A stretch of DNA of 64,000 bases from Raphanus sativus (Eukaryota; Streptophyta; Magnoliopsida; Brassicales; Brassicaceae), in NCBI RefSeq assembly GCF_000801105.2, contig NC_079519.1, positions 10,228,668 through 10,292,667 of the forward strand, in the 5' to 3' direction. Shown piece by piece: positions 34,281 to 47,610 of this stretch. Position 1 is the stretch's first letter. Each line of letters opens with the position of its first letter. Both the position numbers and the translations under genes were made by a program. The notes below the pieces were generated by a model. It searched no databases, was not told the DNA's origin, and saw only the letters and a program-made list of their open reading frames with translations.

Positions 34281-37200
34281 AAACAATAATCCATGTTCGA
34301 TATTGCATAACTACGAGTTAGTGTTTTTATATAATTTATTTCATTTAAAACCAGAAGAAAGTTACTTTACAATGTCAGAGGTGAGGTAATATTTGTTGTC
34401 TAACAAGCTTAGTAATGTTCGTACGTGAGACATAAACGTGCATGAACATAATAGAGTACGATGAATCAATGTTGGTTACATGAATGAGTGTAACAATTTT
34501 TTAATAATATAATTTACAATGTGCATTGCTTACTTAAATTAGGAAGAGACTCGATGGTTGAGTTGCAAAGCTTGCTTTATTCAAAAATTTAAAATATTTA
34601 AAAGATCGATTAGTGACCCTGATCTACGATACATATCATTGTTTTTTAAAGTCAAACAAGTTCTCTTATTATTTTTAAATGTGTGAATAATATATATGAA
34701 GTAAAATATGTCACTTTTAATTACTTTTTCAAAATCGATGACCATTAAGTAGACATGGACATTCATTCATCTTTGGTTTGGTTCCGGTTTGATTGTTTGA
34801 TTCTTTTTGCTCAGATCTTGTTCCTATTTTGGTTATTTTGGATTTAGAGATATGAGAACTGGTTGGAGTTATAAAATTTGATTCGAAATCGGTTTTGTTT
34901 AGATTTGGTTCAGTTTTAGTGCATTTTGATTCTTTTTTTGTTTTCACTTTGGTTCTAAACATATCGGGCAATACTATTTTTTTTTGGATTTAGTCCGATT
35001 CTGGTTTAGATCAGTTTGGTTTGAGGTTTATAGGTAGTTTCAAGTAATTTTGGATAATTGCAGATATTCAAATTAAGCAATTTCGAATATTCAGATAACG
35101 TATCGGATAATTTGGATAATTTCATATAATGCGTTTAAACATTATTAAAGTAATTCAGTTTTTTTTTGGTAATTCAGTTATATTCTATAATATTAGATAT
35201 TCACAAACATAAATATTTGGTCTACACATTATAATTTTGGATATTTAGTTATTTTAAACTAAATATAACAAAACAATTAAGCAAATAATTGGTACTTACT
35301 CGGTTTCGGTTCAGTTCTATCTCAGTTTTGATTTTAAATTTAATTAAATAAGATCCGTTTGAGTATTTGTGATTTTTAGTCTGGTTTCAATTTGTTTCAG
35401 ATTAATTTTAGTTCAGTTTAATTTTAGTTCAGCTTATTGATAAAATTTTGCAATCCTAAAATTAAGATACTCTGGGCTCATATGAAGAGTCATACAATTG
35501 TTGTAGATTGTTAGTGGGAACTTGTAAAATTTACTATATTTTTAAAGTTTAGAAACATTTCTCTAGTTTATAAAGGAGTGAAATCATGTCCAAGTTCAAA
35601 TGGTGCATGAGGGAAGAGACCAAGCCACCCACATGCATGCGCCGCGTCACCGCCGTATGTCCGATTCGTGATTCTTGCGAAAGGCCTCAGCCCAATAATT
35701 ATCTTTTGGGTCAAATTTTGGTTACTATTTTTTTATGAGAAAATCGGCTCCTATGCATCCACGCGCTATTAATATTAGAAGATTACCCATGAATGGATTG
35801 AACACATTTTGATTCCAGTTTTACCTCTACTGCAGTCTGTGCAACCTTTGTTACAGCTCTGTGCATGTGTCAGTCTATTCACACTCTCTCCTCTCTTTTT
35901 TAAATATTACTTTTACGTTTTCTTAGTCTCCTCTCTTCTGATCCTTTTGTTTTTCTCGATCAGTTTTTCCTTTCATTTTTTTTGTTTTTCATCTTTCCTC
36001 TTTATGTCTATTATTATTAGTCTCATTTAAATTTTATTCTTTTATCTTCTTCGGTATGATCCTTTTAGATTCGTGTGTACAAATTAGAAATTAAATGTAT
36101 AAATCACACAAACTCACGACTATTCTTGTACGACTGGTAAAATTTTCACTTTGATTGTCTAAATGAAATACGTTTTTTCAGTTTATAGTTGATGATATTT
36201 TAATGTTAACAAATTTTTGTATCATGTTAACAAATTTGTTAACTTACTAACATACTTTGTAACATGTTAACAAATTTTGTATCTTGTTACAAATTGGGTT
36301 AACTCGCTAACAAATTTTGTTAACTCGCTAATATATTTTGTATCTTGTTACAAATGTTCGGTGATTTCCTCTTGATCATTTTCATCGGTTGGATTGTTTG
36401 TTTTTTTGCTTCTGTTGTCGGTTCTGTTCTTTCGATTATTCGGTATAGCAACCATAATTTTTTTCTCAGATAATTTTATTTGTGTGTTCACATCTGGTTC
36501 TAAATAATTTTGTTTTGATCTTTATCATTGTTTGTGTTCTCAAAATAACATTAATGTTAGCATGTTAAAACATATATATAAAAGTAAATATATTTTATAT
36601 AGGATACTATTATTGTTGACATGCTAACTTGTTTTATAACATGGTAATTTTTTAATTTTGCTCGTTAACTTTAATATTAGCTGGTTAATTATATGTTTTA
36701 TCCATTAAATAATTTATTAAATTGATAAATAATACTAAATTATATAGTTTATTATTAAGTTAATGATTTGTTTAAATCTCTATAAATAAATATAACTTGA
36801 TAACAAAATTCGTAGCGTGTACAAAATAGTATTTCATGTTAACAAAATTTGTAACATGTAAAAAATGTTTAGTAGCTAAAAAAAATGTAAAGTGTTTGAT
36901 GGCAATTCATCAATGAGTTCTCTTGTTGTTAATTATATAAACAGAAAAATATTTACCAGGTTTTCGTTCTGTATAATTTCATTACCACAAGCTTATTCTC
37001 TTCATTGAATTTTCGTTTTTTCTGTTGTTGTTTTTCTTTGAGATCTTAATAAAAAAGTTATTAAAATTTCATCAAGTTTTTTTGAATCTAATTCGAAATG
37101 ATTGAAAACCAATCTTTAAAACTGAGTTTTGTTTTCTTATCTATAATCTTGATTGATAAATGAAAGAGAAGAAAAAAACAAGTTGAAACCAAATGTGGAA

Positions 37201-37638
37201 TAGGAAAAAAATATGTAAGAAAAAAGAAATCGAGTCTGGAAAACAGATAGGAAAAGGAAAGAGGATGTCAGAAAGAAAGAAACAGCAGGTTGAAGAGAAA
37301 GAGAAGGAGGGGCAATTTCGTCATCCAGATGCTCAAATGATATGATTCAGTTGCCTTCTGTCACATCATGAGTAGATCCCTTATTTGGGTCTCAGATATG
37401 GGTATACGCCCAATTGCCCCTTTTTTTATCAGAACCAAGAAAAACTTTAAGACGGATATTCTCTCTTGCCAAAGAAATATTGATTGGTTTCTTCTTAGAA
37501 TTTCTTTCAGAAGACAAAACTGTTAAAATAATATTCTGTCTCACCAAACAAATTTGAATGAGTCGAAGGAACAATACTTATTGGTGGTGGTGAACAGTCA
37601 AATTCACCTTATCTCTTATAACCAATCAAAAGACTATA
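34281..37638. other. AT-rich repeat-derived stretch, unclassified
   Basis: 34760-35450 is rich in GGTTTGG / TTTCGGTTCAG motifs, like a decayed hAT-type element, but the ends are unclear. From 36190 to 36370 GTTAACAAATTTTGTAT recurs about six times with small changes, and looser copies continue to about 36890. Frames here (35809-36030) are Phe/Ser-rich and not convincing. Confidence 0.35.
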
Positions 37639-38713
37639 TCTATACTATTAAAGCAGATGACTGTTTATGAATCTGCCCTTGAAATTTCTAAGTAATTATA
37701 AAAATTGCCTATACCTTTTTCCAGCATCATTTGCCATCAATGAAAAGTCATTATTTTGCAATTAAATTAAATGATATTTAATTAAATTCAATTCTTAGCC
37801 TTTTTGAAAAATTTATTTCCTAAATGTTTGCACCATATCTTTCCAAAAAATCTTTCATATTATTAATTATTTAAAAGCATTTATTAAATGAAACCTCAAA
37901 ATAAATCAAGTTGAAATAACAAATGATTAAATCAACAAAATCATAATACGGGTCTAAATTATCTCAACTCCTTAAAAAATAATTTCATTTAAAATAAAAA
38001 CTAAATCACATAAATTTAATTTAATAAAATTATAGAAAATGTTTTGAAACACACAAATGAATTTTTCAATACAAGAGTGTTGAAGATATAAAATATTTTG
38101 TTTAAATTAGAAAATCAGTGTAAAATAAGTTTAACTTCAGTTTAAATAAATAAAATCATATTACGGGTTAGAATTATTTAGAATCTTCTAAAATTTAGTC
38201 ATATTGAAAATAACAAAAACAAGTCATATAAGTAAATTTAAGATAAATTTCATAAAACGTTAAAATATATAATTTATCAAAAATCATAAATGATTAAATT
38301 ATAATACGGGTCTGAATTATCTCAACTCATTAAAAATAGTTTCATTTAAAATAAAAACTAAATCACGTAAACTAAATTTAATAAAATTATAGAAAATGAA
38401 ACGCACAAATGAAATTTTCAATACAAGAGTTTTGAAGATATAAAATATTTTATTTAAATTAAAAAAAATCAGTGTAAAATAAGTTTAACTTCGGCTTAAA
38501 TAAATAAAATCATAGTACAGGTTAGAATTATTTAGAGTCTTCTAAAATTTAGTCATATTGAAAATAATAAAAATAAGTCATATAAATAAAATTAAGATAA
38601 ATTTCATAAAAAGTTAAAATATATAATTTATCAAAAATCATAATTTTTATTACGTAAAATAATTTTCCAACAAAAAATATACTCGCCCTTTTTAAGGGCG
38701 GGTCAAAATCTAG
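37639..38713 (+). mobile_element. Non-autonomous Helitron (1,075 bp)
   Basis: It begins TCTATACTATTAAAGC after A (37638) and ends AAAATCTAG before T (38714): insertion between A and T without duplication, as Helitrons do. The 3' hairpin CGCCCTT-TTT-AAGGGCG (38684-38700) lies 13 bp before the end. The interior holds two diverged direct copies (about 37940 and 38290) of an ATACGGGTCTRAATTATCTC block. No Rep/helicase is encoded. Confidence 0.88.
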
Positions 38714-38727
38714 TAAGATTAATTAAA

Positions 38728-40384
38728 GAGAAATTCTTAGATTCACCCTTAGGATAAATCTTTAGGTTCACCTAACCAATGAAAAATCTTGCCAACGCAT
38801 ACTCAGTGTTTGGAATTAAAAAAAAGTGGAAATATAATTATCTAGAGGAAAAAAAGGTAAACGTTATAAAGCCGTCGAACTCACGGACTCAATGCCTCTT
38901 CTTTTTCATTTATCCGGTACATAAAAGAAAGGGAAAATTGGATTTAAGATACACATTCATCTTAGATTTTTTACTCTAGGATTTTAGGAACATTTTTGGG
39001 GGAAATAGGATTTTGATTTTTTATAAATACCATAGTACCCTTCATTTAGCAATTAAGTTAAATTATTATAATTTTTTATAATTTTCGTTTATGATTTACC
39101 AAATAAAAATAGTTAAAATCAAAATAATTCTTTTAACTTAAGTGAAAATAGTAAAAATTAAGAAATAGTAAAAAAAGACAAAAAGGGGAAAAGAGATTTT
39201 TCAAACCCTAATTTCAAGAAAGGGAATCTTGGGAGGAGGAGGAAAATGTGGGATATCAAGAAAATATTCTCCAAGATTTTTAAGCTAGATTTAGGAAACT
39301 TCTAAAACCGAAAATGAAAGTTTCCATTTTTTCGGATTTGCCTAGAATACGTAATATACCCAACCCAGCATATAGTACAACACGTGCAACACCTATTCTT
39401 CCTTAGGCGTCACATAAGATAAAAGGCATAAGAGCCTATGACACAACTTCTATTTTAGGTACATCATAGAGTTCAAGATATATATCATTATATATCTGTT
39501 GGTACACTGAAGACATGCTGCTATATTGTGACGTAACTAATTCTAACTCAGATATAGGATGAAGAAACATTAGTTTACTTTTATATACCCGAGATATATC
39601 TATGTATTAAACTTAGTTTCGGTTTTCTGTATTAAGCAGACTAACGGAATGTGTATTCTATTTTGGCTAGAAGAGAAAATAAAATATGATTCCCTATTTT
39701 AAAAAAAAAAAAATTAAACATATAAATTATCATACCTATGTTTCCAATACTTTTCATATTTTTTTTACATTTTAAAGTTATGTTTACTATTTTTCTCATC
39801 AACCAAGGGCAAAACAAGTAAAAAAATGACGAAAGTATGAAAAGTCATAAATTGACAATAGAAAATTCAAAGTGTCTCTCTTTTTCAATTCAAAAGTGTC
39901 TGTGTTTATGATTTTCTTCTCCAATTCTTTGCTTTCTAATTCACCTTGGACCAGCCAACGAAAACCAAAAACTTGACAGTACAATACAATCCTTTTCCTC
40001 GGGAAAAGATGGGGACACTTCTACATTGGTGGTTGTATAGATCACTTAAGATCACAACAATCAAGTCAAGTGAATCATGAATTCTAAATTTTAAATTTTA
40101 AACCCTAAATCTAAAGATTAATCCTAAACCCAAGGATTTAGAAGTTGGATTTAAGATTTAAAGTTTTCAGGAGGATTTTATTATAGTTAACGGCGAAGGT
40201 ACAACATGAATCTGCTTTTTGCTGTAACTTATCAAATACATATTTTTCTTTTCTTTTCAATCGATGATGAAAAAGAAGGTAACGGGTTATTCTGTAGATA
40301 ATTTTACTTTTTATTTTTTATTTTTTCTAAAATAAAGTATGAATTGGTAATTTACTATTGGTTAGATGAACCTAATAATTTCTC
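38728..40384. mobile_element. MULE (1.66 kb) carrying a DUF295 relic
   Basis: The ends GAGAAATTCTTAG and (complement) GAGAAATTATTAGG are inverted, with TTCAYCTAACCAAT following on both sides. A perfect 9-bp direct repeat TTAATTAAA flanks the element (38719-38727 and 40385-40393), the size made by Mutator-like transposases. No transposase is present. It contains a DUF295 fragment (next entry), so it fits the Pack-MULE concept. Confidence 0.75.
39935..40030 (-). pseudogene. DUF295 fragment inside a MULE
   Basis: The minus strand gives TTNVEVSPSFPEEKDCIV, matching VTNVAMSSSSPEDEDCVV in the split DUF295 gene. After a frame change it gives VKFLVFVGWSK, against VKFLGPQLSICK. It is short, frame-shifted and non-functional. 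Confidence 0.6.
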
Positions 40385-40469
40385 TTAATTAAAAATGATA
40401 TTAAAATTTACAAAAGAACTGGAAAATGAATAATGTTGACATAAATGCCAACGATATGGTGTTTACACC

Positions 40470-40650
40470 GTTAGCAAAACGCTAAATTCTAAATTCTAAC
40501 CCTAAACCCAATCGTCTAAACCATTAATTCAAAACTCTAAACCATAACACTAACTCCTGAACTCTAAACTCTAATGCACAACTCTAAACCATAATCCCTA
40601 AACCCTAAATATCAAATCTAAAACCCTAAACCTAAAAGATGTTGACGTTG
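40470..40650. repeat. Degenerate telomere-like (CCCTAAA) repeats
   Basis: Many variants of CTAAACC / CCCTAAA occur on the plus strand, with ACTCTAAACCATAA-like spacers. They are too diverged for a true telomere; such interstitial telomere-like tracts are frequent in Brassicaceae. A smaller one lies at 40080-40140. Confidence 0.7.
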
Positions 40651-40729
40651 GCATCGTTCTTTACGATGCGAATTCAAAAAATCAAACAATTCAGACAAGC
40701 ATTAATTCCAGATTATATTTGTTCATTAA

Positions 40730-41097
40730 GGGGGGTGTATTCAACTGAGAGTTTTAGGTGATTTGTATTAAAATGACAAATCCACTGTTATTCAAACATA
40801 AATTTAAAAAGTTCATTTAAAATCCACTGTTATTGAACTTGACATTTCGTAAAGTACTCTGAAATCCACTGTTATTGAAAATATTTTAAGTTGTGGAGTT
40901 TTAAAGTTTTCAGATGATTTTAGGGTGTTTGGGTGGAGTTTCTTAGTTAAACAAAAATAGAATCCAAATCCCATGGTTTTAGGTGATATTCTAGAGTAGT
41001 TTAACAAAAATCATTCAAAGCTCTGCAACTTATTGAAATCATCTAAAACTCCATTAAAAATCAAATCACATCAAATGTTAAATTGAATACACCCCCC
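40730..41097. mobile_element. PIF-Harbinger-like MITE (368 bp)
   Basis: The inverted ends GGGGGGTGTATTCAACT and (complement) GGGGGGTGTATTCAATT are flanked by TAA (40727-40729 and 41098-41100). Internal ATCCACTGTTATT and AATCATCTAAAACTCC motifs repeat. It is non-coding. Confidence 0.85.
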
Positions 41098-41100
41098 TAA

Positions 41101-42104
41101 ATCCCTAAACCAACTGTCATTGTGAATAAGTATTTAGCTCAACAAGATTCATTTCAAAAAATTAGTCACATTGTTTTGTCTATCAACTATCCTAAGATCA
41201 AATTTGTAATTGATTACTCCAAAAACAAGCAATAATAACAATCATAATAAATAATTTAATTAGATCACCCCTAACCATTCAATCAATTAGCAATTCTTTG
41301 TAAACCCTAAAAAAATCTCTAAATCTAATAAGGTGTTTACTCATGTATGATCAATGAAAACATAAAAGACTTAATAAATTGCATAGATAAAATACTAAAA
41401 GAGTTCAAAAAAGACTATGAAACATTGAAGCCTAGTCGGGAGAACTGTTCGACCAAGTCCACTTTCAGAGATACGAGATAGAGTCTGATTCTAGAGCCTT
41501 CTTGCAGATCGCATAACTCTGAAAAAAACTTAAATCGGTATTTGCCTCGAGCAATTTGCGAGTAAACCATGAATCAGCGGATAGTATTTCTTGTATTAAA
41601 AGTATTTGAAAATATATATTAGTTATTTGAAATATATATATATACATATAAAGTACATTGTTTTATATTATTTCTTTTATTAAAAAATTGCGGATACACA
41701 CCGTAATTAATCTTTTTTTTTTAAATCGGTCGATCTATACACCTGTTCCGCAGCAAGTTAAACACGCATAACCATTCTTCTAGAATAAAGAGTATGATTT
41801 CTTGCTCTATAATTCGTGGTCACAAGAGATAGTACGTTGCATTTATGAAACAAAATTTGCGGGCTGTCTAAGTCATTAATGTGTCTTCTAAATTTAAACA
41901 CTGCTAGATTTAATGTAAGATAATAGTACTAATAGCTGAGAATCAATTGTGATGAGACTCCAAGGAGGATCTTTTGTCTGATACAAAAATTCATGGCCAA
42001 TACATAGAAAAATAATAGTCAGGAGAAAATTATTGTAAGATGACTGTGCTATTAATCTTGTACTCTTGTGTTCATATATAACTTTCTTGTAATTTAAATA
42101 TATA
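41101..42104. other. AT-rich intergenic DNA, nothing recognised
   Basis: No gene, RNA or element ends could be supported. A minus-strand frame at 41465-41647 has no recognisable motif. Confidence 0.35.
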
Positions 42105-43539
42105 CTAGATTTTGACCCGCGCTTTGAAAGCGCGGGATTTATTATTTTAAAATGATAAATATTTATTAATATAGGATTAAGTATATTTAATATTTATTAT
42201 TTAATAATATAACTATAGTTTTTAATTGATGTTCTAATATTTTATTATCTAATACTATACTTATAGTTTTGTTGATTTTTATGTTTTAAAGATATCTATA
42301 GATGTTGAAAATGATTTAAAATGTTACAAATATATTCTCATATATAACTTTTTAATAACTAAATTTTTTTATAATGCTAAAATCATTAAAATTAAATTGA
42401 ACTAACTATTATTTTGTGAATAATATTCATATAATTATCCTCTTTGTTTTAAAATTTATTATGCATCAAATACTACTAACGTGAATATTAGGAACAATAT
42501 ACAGTATAACCTCTTTAAATTAAGAGAAATTGTCACTAATACCACTTTCAAGGTACCACTTTTCATTTATACCTTAACCAACTTTACCATTAAAATTTTA
42601 ATAGAAAAAATACAATTATACCCCTATCTAATTAAACCTAAAGCTATTATCTTTTTCTCCACGATTTCTTAAAATTTCAGATCCACCAAATTAAACGACA
42701 TCTGATAATCAAATCCGACGAGATCCGGCGATTCTGACGAGTTTTCCGGCGAGCTTTGACGACGATGACGAGTTCTCCGGCGAAACCTGACGATGCTGAT
42801 TAGTTCTCCAGCGAAACACGAATGAGACGAACCGACGAGTTATCCGGCGAGATTTGATGAACCTGCGAGTTTCCGGCAAGATTTGACAAGGTGACGAGTT
42901 TCCGGCGAGATTTGACAGAGCTGACGAGTTTCTGGCGAGATTTGGCGAACGTCGCGATATCTAGCGACTTTGACGAGATCTAGACGTGATCCAGAAAACA
43001 GAGGAAGAAGATGAGCGAAGGTTTCGAGATATTTTGAGAAGGAAGCATTAAAAAGGTGATTTTTGACATTCAAATTTATAAAACCTTATAATTATTTATC
43101 TATGAAGAACATAGTGTTTATGCATTAACCTTATAATTATTTTTCACAGTGAGATGATTTTATCTGTGTGTTGCTTATGAATTCTTAGTTTAGTATGTGT
43201 CTCTTGTTTATGTTTATCCAATGATGTTCTTTAATAAGCAAAGAAATGGTGGAAAGTTGGTTAATTTGGTGAATATCTTGTGGCTTTAAGAAAATGGAAG
43301 CCTTCATCTATATGTAACCATTAAGGTAACTACACGAAACTCTTTGTTAACATTTTCGTTTATAAGAGTTATCAGTTAGTTATATTACAAGATAGTATGT
43401 AGTACTCATGATTTGCTTATTGATGGAAGTATGCCATAGCAGTACTTATTACAACTTTTACATTTATAAGACCTTATGAATATAATTATGTCATTTGATA
43501 ATTCGCTACTAGCTTTATGTTCATTTTAATTTTTCAGAA

Positions 43540-44420
43540 AAGAAATCAATTATCATCAATGAATGTGTCAAATATGATTCAGACCCGAGATGAAGTTTTA
43601 ATCACTCAAGATTTGCCTATTGCTGGAAAAAGTTATCCCTTGAGGTATTTATTACAATTTTTATATTTATAAAGCCTTATAAAAGAAATCATAAAAGATA
43701 TTATACACATTTTAGCCTTATGTTCTTATATTTTCAGAGGGAAACACAAATAGATTATGTCAAATATGGTTCAGTCATGAGATGAAATTTCATGTACTCA
43801 TGATTCGCTTATTGTTGGAACTAGTAATGCATTTGAGGTACTTTTCAAAACTCTTACTAATAATTATAAGGTTGTATTCATTTTTTTAGAAATTAGACTT
43901 AATGGAGTATTACATTAATTTCATTACTTTTCGTAGTATTGGCTCCTATTTGAGTTATTGTTGGTTGTTACATACTTATTAAAAAATAAAGATTTTTGTT
44001 TTATAATGCTTTATAAAAGGAAATATATCCATGTTTAATTTTTGTAGAAAGGAACACAAAGATGCCTTGATACTGAATGGAACGAGATTCAGATAGTTGA
44101 AGAAGTATATAGTATACAACATACTCGTATAAGAGATAATCTTATTTCTCCTTCAAGTGGTCTTGTTAGCAATAAGGTATACATACTTAAACCAAAGTAT
44201 TATAATCTGTTATAAATTCTTTTTTCTAATGTACATGTTTCATGTTTTTTTAGAGAGGATTGCATTCAGATTTCTAATGTACATGTTTCATGTTCCATCT
44301 CCCAAGTCTACTGATTGCTTGAAGAGCTCATCAACTTTGGTGCTCGCCAATCAGCCATGGCTCTATGATGATGCCTTCTACTCCTCTTGCTTGGTGGTTT
44401 GATTCAGCTGAAGTCACACT
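43540..44420 (+). pseudogene. Exon-like repeated fragments inside the MULE, unknown protein
   Basis: Two diverged copies of one exon-like unit occur (about 43555-43645, MSNMIQTRDEVLITQDLPIA; about 43755-43840, with a stop in the equivalent place). A third segment at 44050-44175 reads GTQRCLDTEWNEIQIVEEVY. Each is preceded by a pyrimidine-rich stretch and AG, as in exons. I do not recognise the family; these may be captured host exons or remains of a MULE-borne gene. Confidence 0.4.
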
Positions 44421-45039
44421 CAAAGAAGACTATAACGACTTCTTTCTGAATGTCTGTTTCTTAATGTCTCTAGAAGCATTCATCCTTCAGATGAAGTAGT
44501 AGTAACAAGAAACTATCTTTTAACAATGTTTCAGTTCTTAATGTACTTACAACGCTTTGTCATACACTCTATAACAGATTTCACGAAATAAAAAGTTGTA
44601 ACACTTTAAAATACCACTAACCTGATTCTTCTGATATATATTCTAGCTGAATAGATATTTCTCTAACAGCTTAAAAAGACTCTCTAAACTATTTATAAAT
44701 CTTTTGATAAAGTCTTATAAAATCTTTATATTTTTTTTTTGTAAACCCTATACAAACTCTTCAAACCCAATTACAATCTTGTATAAACCCTTATAAATCT
44801 TTTTTTGTCAACATTCTTTTCATTTAAGCCTCATGGGCTGAAATTATGGGTAAAAATCTTTTGGCTTAAAGCCCAACACTTTGATACACAAGATTAAATT
44901 CATAAAAATAAAGAACACGTGCATGTTTTATAAAGAGATGAAGATACGTGGCAGATTTTGAGGCACATGCGGACAGCAAACAGTGCTCCACCGCTTCAGA
45001 CCCCCACCGCCTTCAGCTCCACGAACGAGGAAACCTCGT

Positions 45040-47010
45040 TTGTCGGACTTACAAATCTTATATGATTTTATAAATGGTTTATTGACTCTTACAAATAATT
45101 TTATATACCCTTATAAATTATTTTATAATCCTTTATAATGGTGTATAAACTTTATAAATTATTTTTATAAACTCTTATAAATTATTTACATACCTTTATA
45201 AACCCTTATAAACACTTATAAACTATTATTCAAACCATTATAAATTATTTTATAAAGCTTTCTAAATGGTTATAGACTCTTTTAGTTGATTTATAAACAT
45301 ATATAACTCATATAATACCCCTTATAAATTGAATATATGCTTTCATAATGTTTTTATAAACTTTTATGATTGGTTTATAAATTTCTTTTACAAAACCTTA
45401 TAAATTATTTACATTCATCAATAATCATAGATCTACCCCCATTGGTTGATCTGAGAAAGTGAACCAATGATCTACCCCCATTCATCAATAATCATATTTG
45501 CATAAGGCTTTCCTGAAAATTGAATGTTATTCTTTCTAGCTAGTTCTAAAACACTTCCGCAAGGTGTGAGTTTTCTATTTCACTAAATTCCTCATTACCT
45601 AAAGTGCAAAAATCATTTTCAACATAATTCAGCTTTGAACGTTGGATGATCATTTTTGGCTTGTCTGGTGGCTCTGTTGAAGTATCACAATACCTCGCAG
45701 TTAACTTCAAAGTTGTGCAGAATTTATAAACGTTGAAAATTGTTTAACAAACCTTATAAATTGTCTTATAAGCCTTTTTAAATGGTTACAGACTCTTATA
45801 AAGGATTTAAAGACCTTTTACTGATTTTTTTTATAAACATTTATAAACGGTTTATATTATAAACTTCTTTATACGCCTTCATAAATGGTGTATATACTAT
45901 TACAAATCATTTGTAAACATTTATAAATATTTTACAAACTTTATAATGATTTACAAACTTTATATGGTTATAGACTATACAACTCTTATAACACCCTTTA
46001 TAAATTGAATATAAGCTTTCATAACATTTTTATAAACCCTTATTAATAGTATACATACCCCTTATAAATTATTTATAAACTTTCATAACTTTCCTATAAA
46101 AATTTATAAATAGTTTATATATTTTATAACTTGTTTTATATGCCTTTATAAATGATTTATATACTCTTACAAATAATTTTACATACCCTTATAAATTGTT
46201 TTATAATCCTTTATAAGCTGCAGCGGTTCGGAGCCGTTTAGAGTCTAATCAAGGAGATGAGGAAGGAGAATCCTCACCTGATCGAGCCGGAGCTGTTCGT
46301 TGTTCTCGCGAGGAGATTCGAGGGTTCGAATATGGTGAAGAAAGCCGTCAAGGTGCTAGACAAAATGCCTGAACCGGACGAGTATGTGTTCGCGTGTTTG
46401 CTTGATGCCTTGTGTAAGAACGGTTGCACTAAGGATGCTGCAAAGATTTTCGAGGATATGAGGTTACAGTTTTTTCCAACGGATCATAGGTATTTTTCTT
46501 CATTGTTGTATGGTTGGTGTAGAGAAGGAAAGATGATGGAAGCTAAGCGTGTTTTGGTTCAGATGAATGAAGCTGGGTTTGAGCCTGACATTGTTGATTA
46601 CACTAACTTATAAACATTTGTAAACTATTTATAGACTTTATTAACTTCTTTATAAGCATTTATAAATGGTTTATATACCCTTACAAATAATTTATAAACA
46701 TTTATAAATGATTTACAAACTTTATAAACTGTTTTTTATAAATATTACAAAAGATGTATTAACTCTTATTGACTATTTATATTCTTGTAAACCCTTATAA
46801 TTATGTTACAAACTCTTATAAATTTTTTCATAAGCCTTTCTAAATGGTTATAGATTGTTACGAATGATTTAGAGACTTTCTAATTGATTCGTAACCTATA
46901 TAGACCTTATAACTTTTTTATTAACTTTACTGTTTTCATAAACATTTATAAATTGCTTATAGACTTTATATTTTTTTTATAAGTCTGTATAAATTGTTTA
47001 TAAAATTATC
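45040..47010. repeat. Degenerate TTATAAA-rich tandem arrays flanking the PPR fragment
   Basis: Blocks such as CCTTTATAAATGGTTTATA and CTTATAAATTATTTATA recur dozens of times on both sides of the PPR piece (45060-46217 and 46612-47010), with unit length varying around 25-35 bp. A short unique segment (45420-45700) interrupts the left part. This is a minisatellite-like expansion internal to the MULE. Confidence 0.8.
46218..46611 (+). pseudogene. PPR gene fragment captured by the MULE
   Basis: The frame reads RFGAV, stop, SLIKEMRKENPHLIEPELFV, then helix pairs of P-class pentatricopeptide repeats (NMVKKAVKVLDKMP, DEYVFACLLDALCKNGCTKDA, HRYFSSLLYGWCREGKMMEA, GFEPDIVDYTNL). It closely resembles the Arabidopsis PPR pair I recall as At3g49730/At5g65820. 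PPR proteins bind organellar RNA. It is broken by a TAG where the family has Trp, lacks about four residues (MP-EPDEY), and ends abruptly in a TTATAAA array. Its higher GC content than the surroundings shows recent capture. Confidence 0.85.
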
Positions 47011-47149
47011 TAGAACCTAATCAGACAATATTCACCCTTTAGCTGCAACATAAACTAGAAGATGCAAATTATACAGAGATACTGACTCAGGAAAATAAAC
47101 AAAAATCAGTGGGCAGGTTGGATTATATCCTTTAAAAGAAATTCATTAC

Positions 47150-47610
47150 GGCCACAGAGACGCCATCAAGCTCTTGTGTGGAATAGAGACTTCTCAAAGA
47201 CCCAAATGTAATGTACAAGCACCTGCAGAAGCAACAAATTTGTAACTTACTTGCAGTTCTTAAAAAAACTCATCAAATCATAGGAAACAACTGACATATG
47301 AGACAAAAATGCAAGAAAGAGCAACAGAAACTGAGTTATTTAACACACCGTTTTCTGCAGCTGAGGTGGAGCCTTCACTTTCGTTGTAGCATGAACAAAC
47401 TCTGCAGTCTAAGACACAAGAAGAAACAAAAAAAATTATAATGATTGGTTAATAAGACTTAATAAAAAAACAAGAGTCAATGATGAATATGGTGATTACC
47501 ATTGTAGATCGAAGCAAATGTGTGTTGGCAGGGTTGTTGGCTCTCATATAAGCTTGAACACACACTTCTTCCATGAGTGTCGGGAACTGAACATGTCAAT
47601 TACATTACTA
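47150..47610 (-). pseudogene. Captured two- or three-exon gene fragment, unknown family
   Basis: On the minus strand an exon reads FPTLMEEVCVQAYMRANNPANTHLLRSTM and ends at GTAATC (near 47500). A second reads TAEFVHATTKVKAPPQLQ and ends at GTGTGTT (about 47350-47405). A third open piece follows near 47150-47230. Exon-intron layout is kept, which means genomic capture by the MULE and not a processed copy. I do not recognise the protein. Confidence 0.5.
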
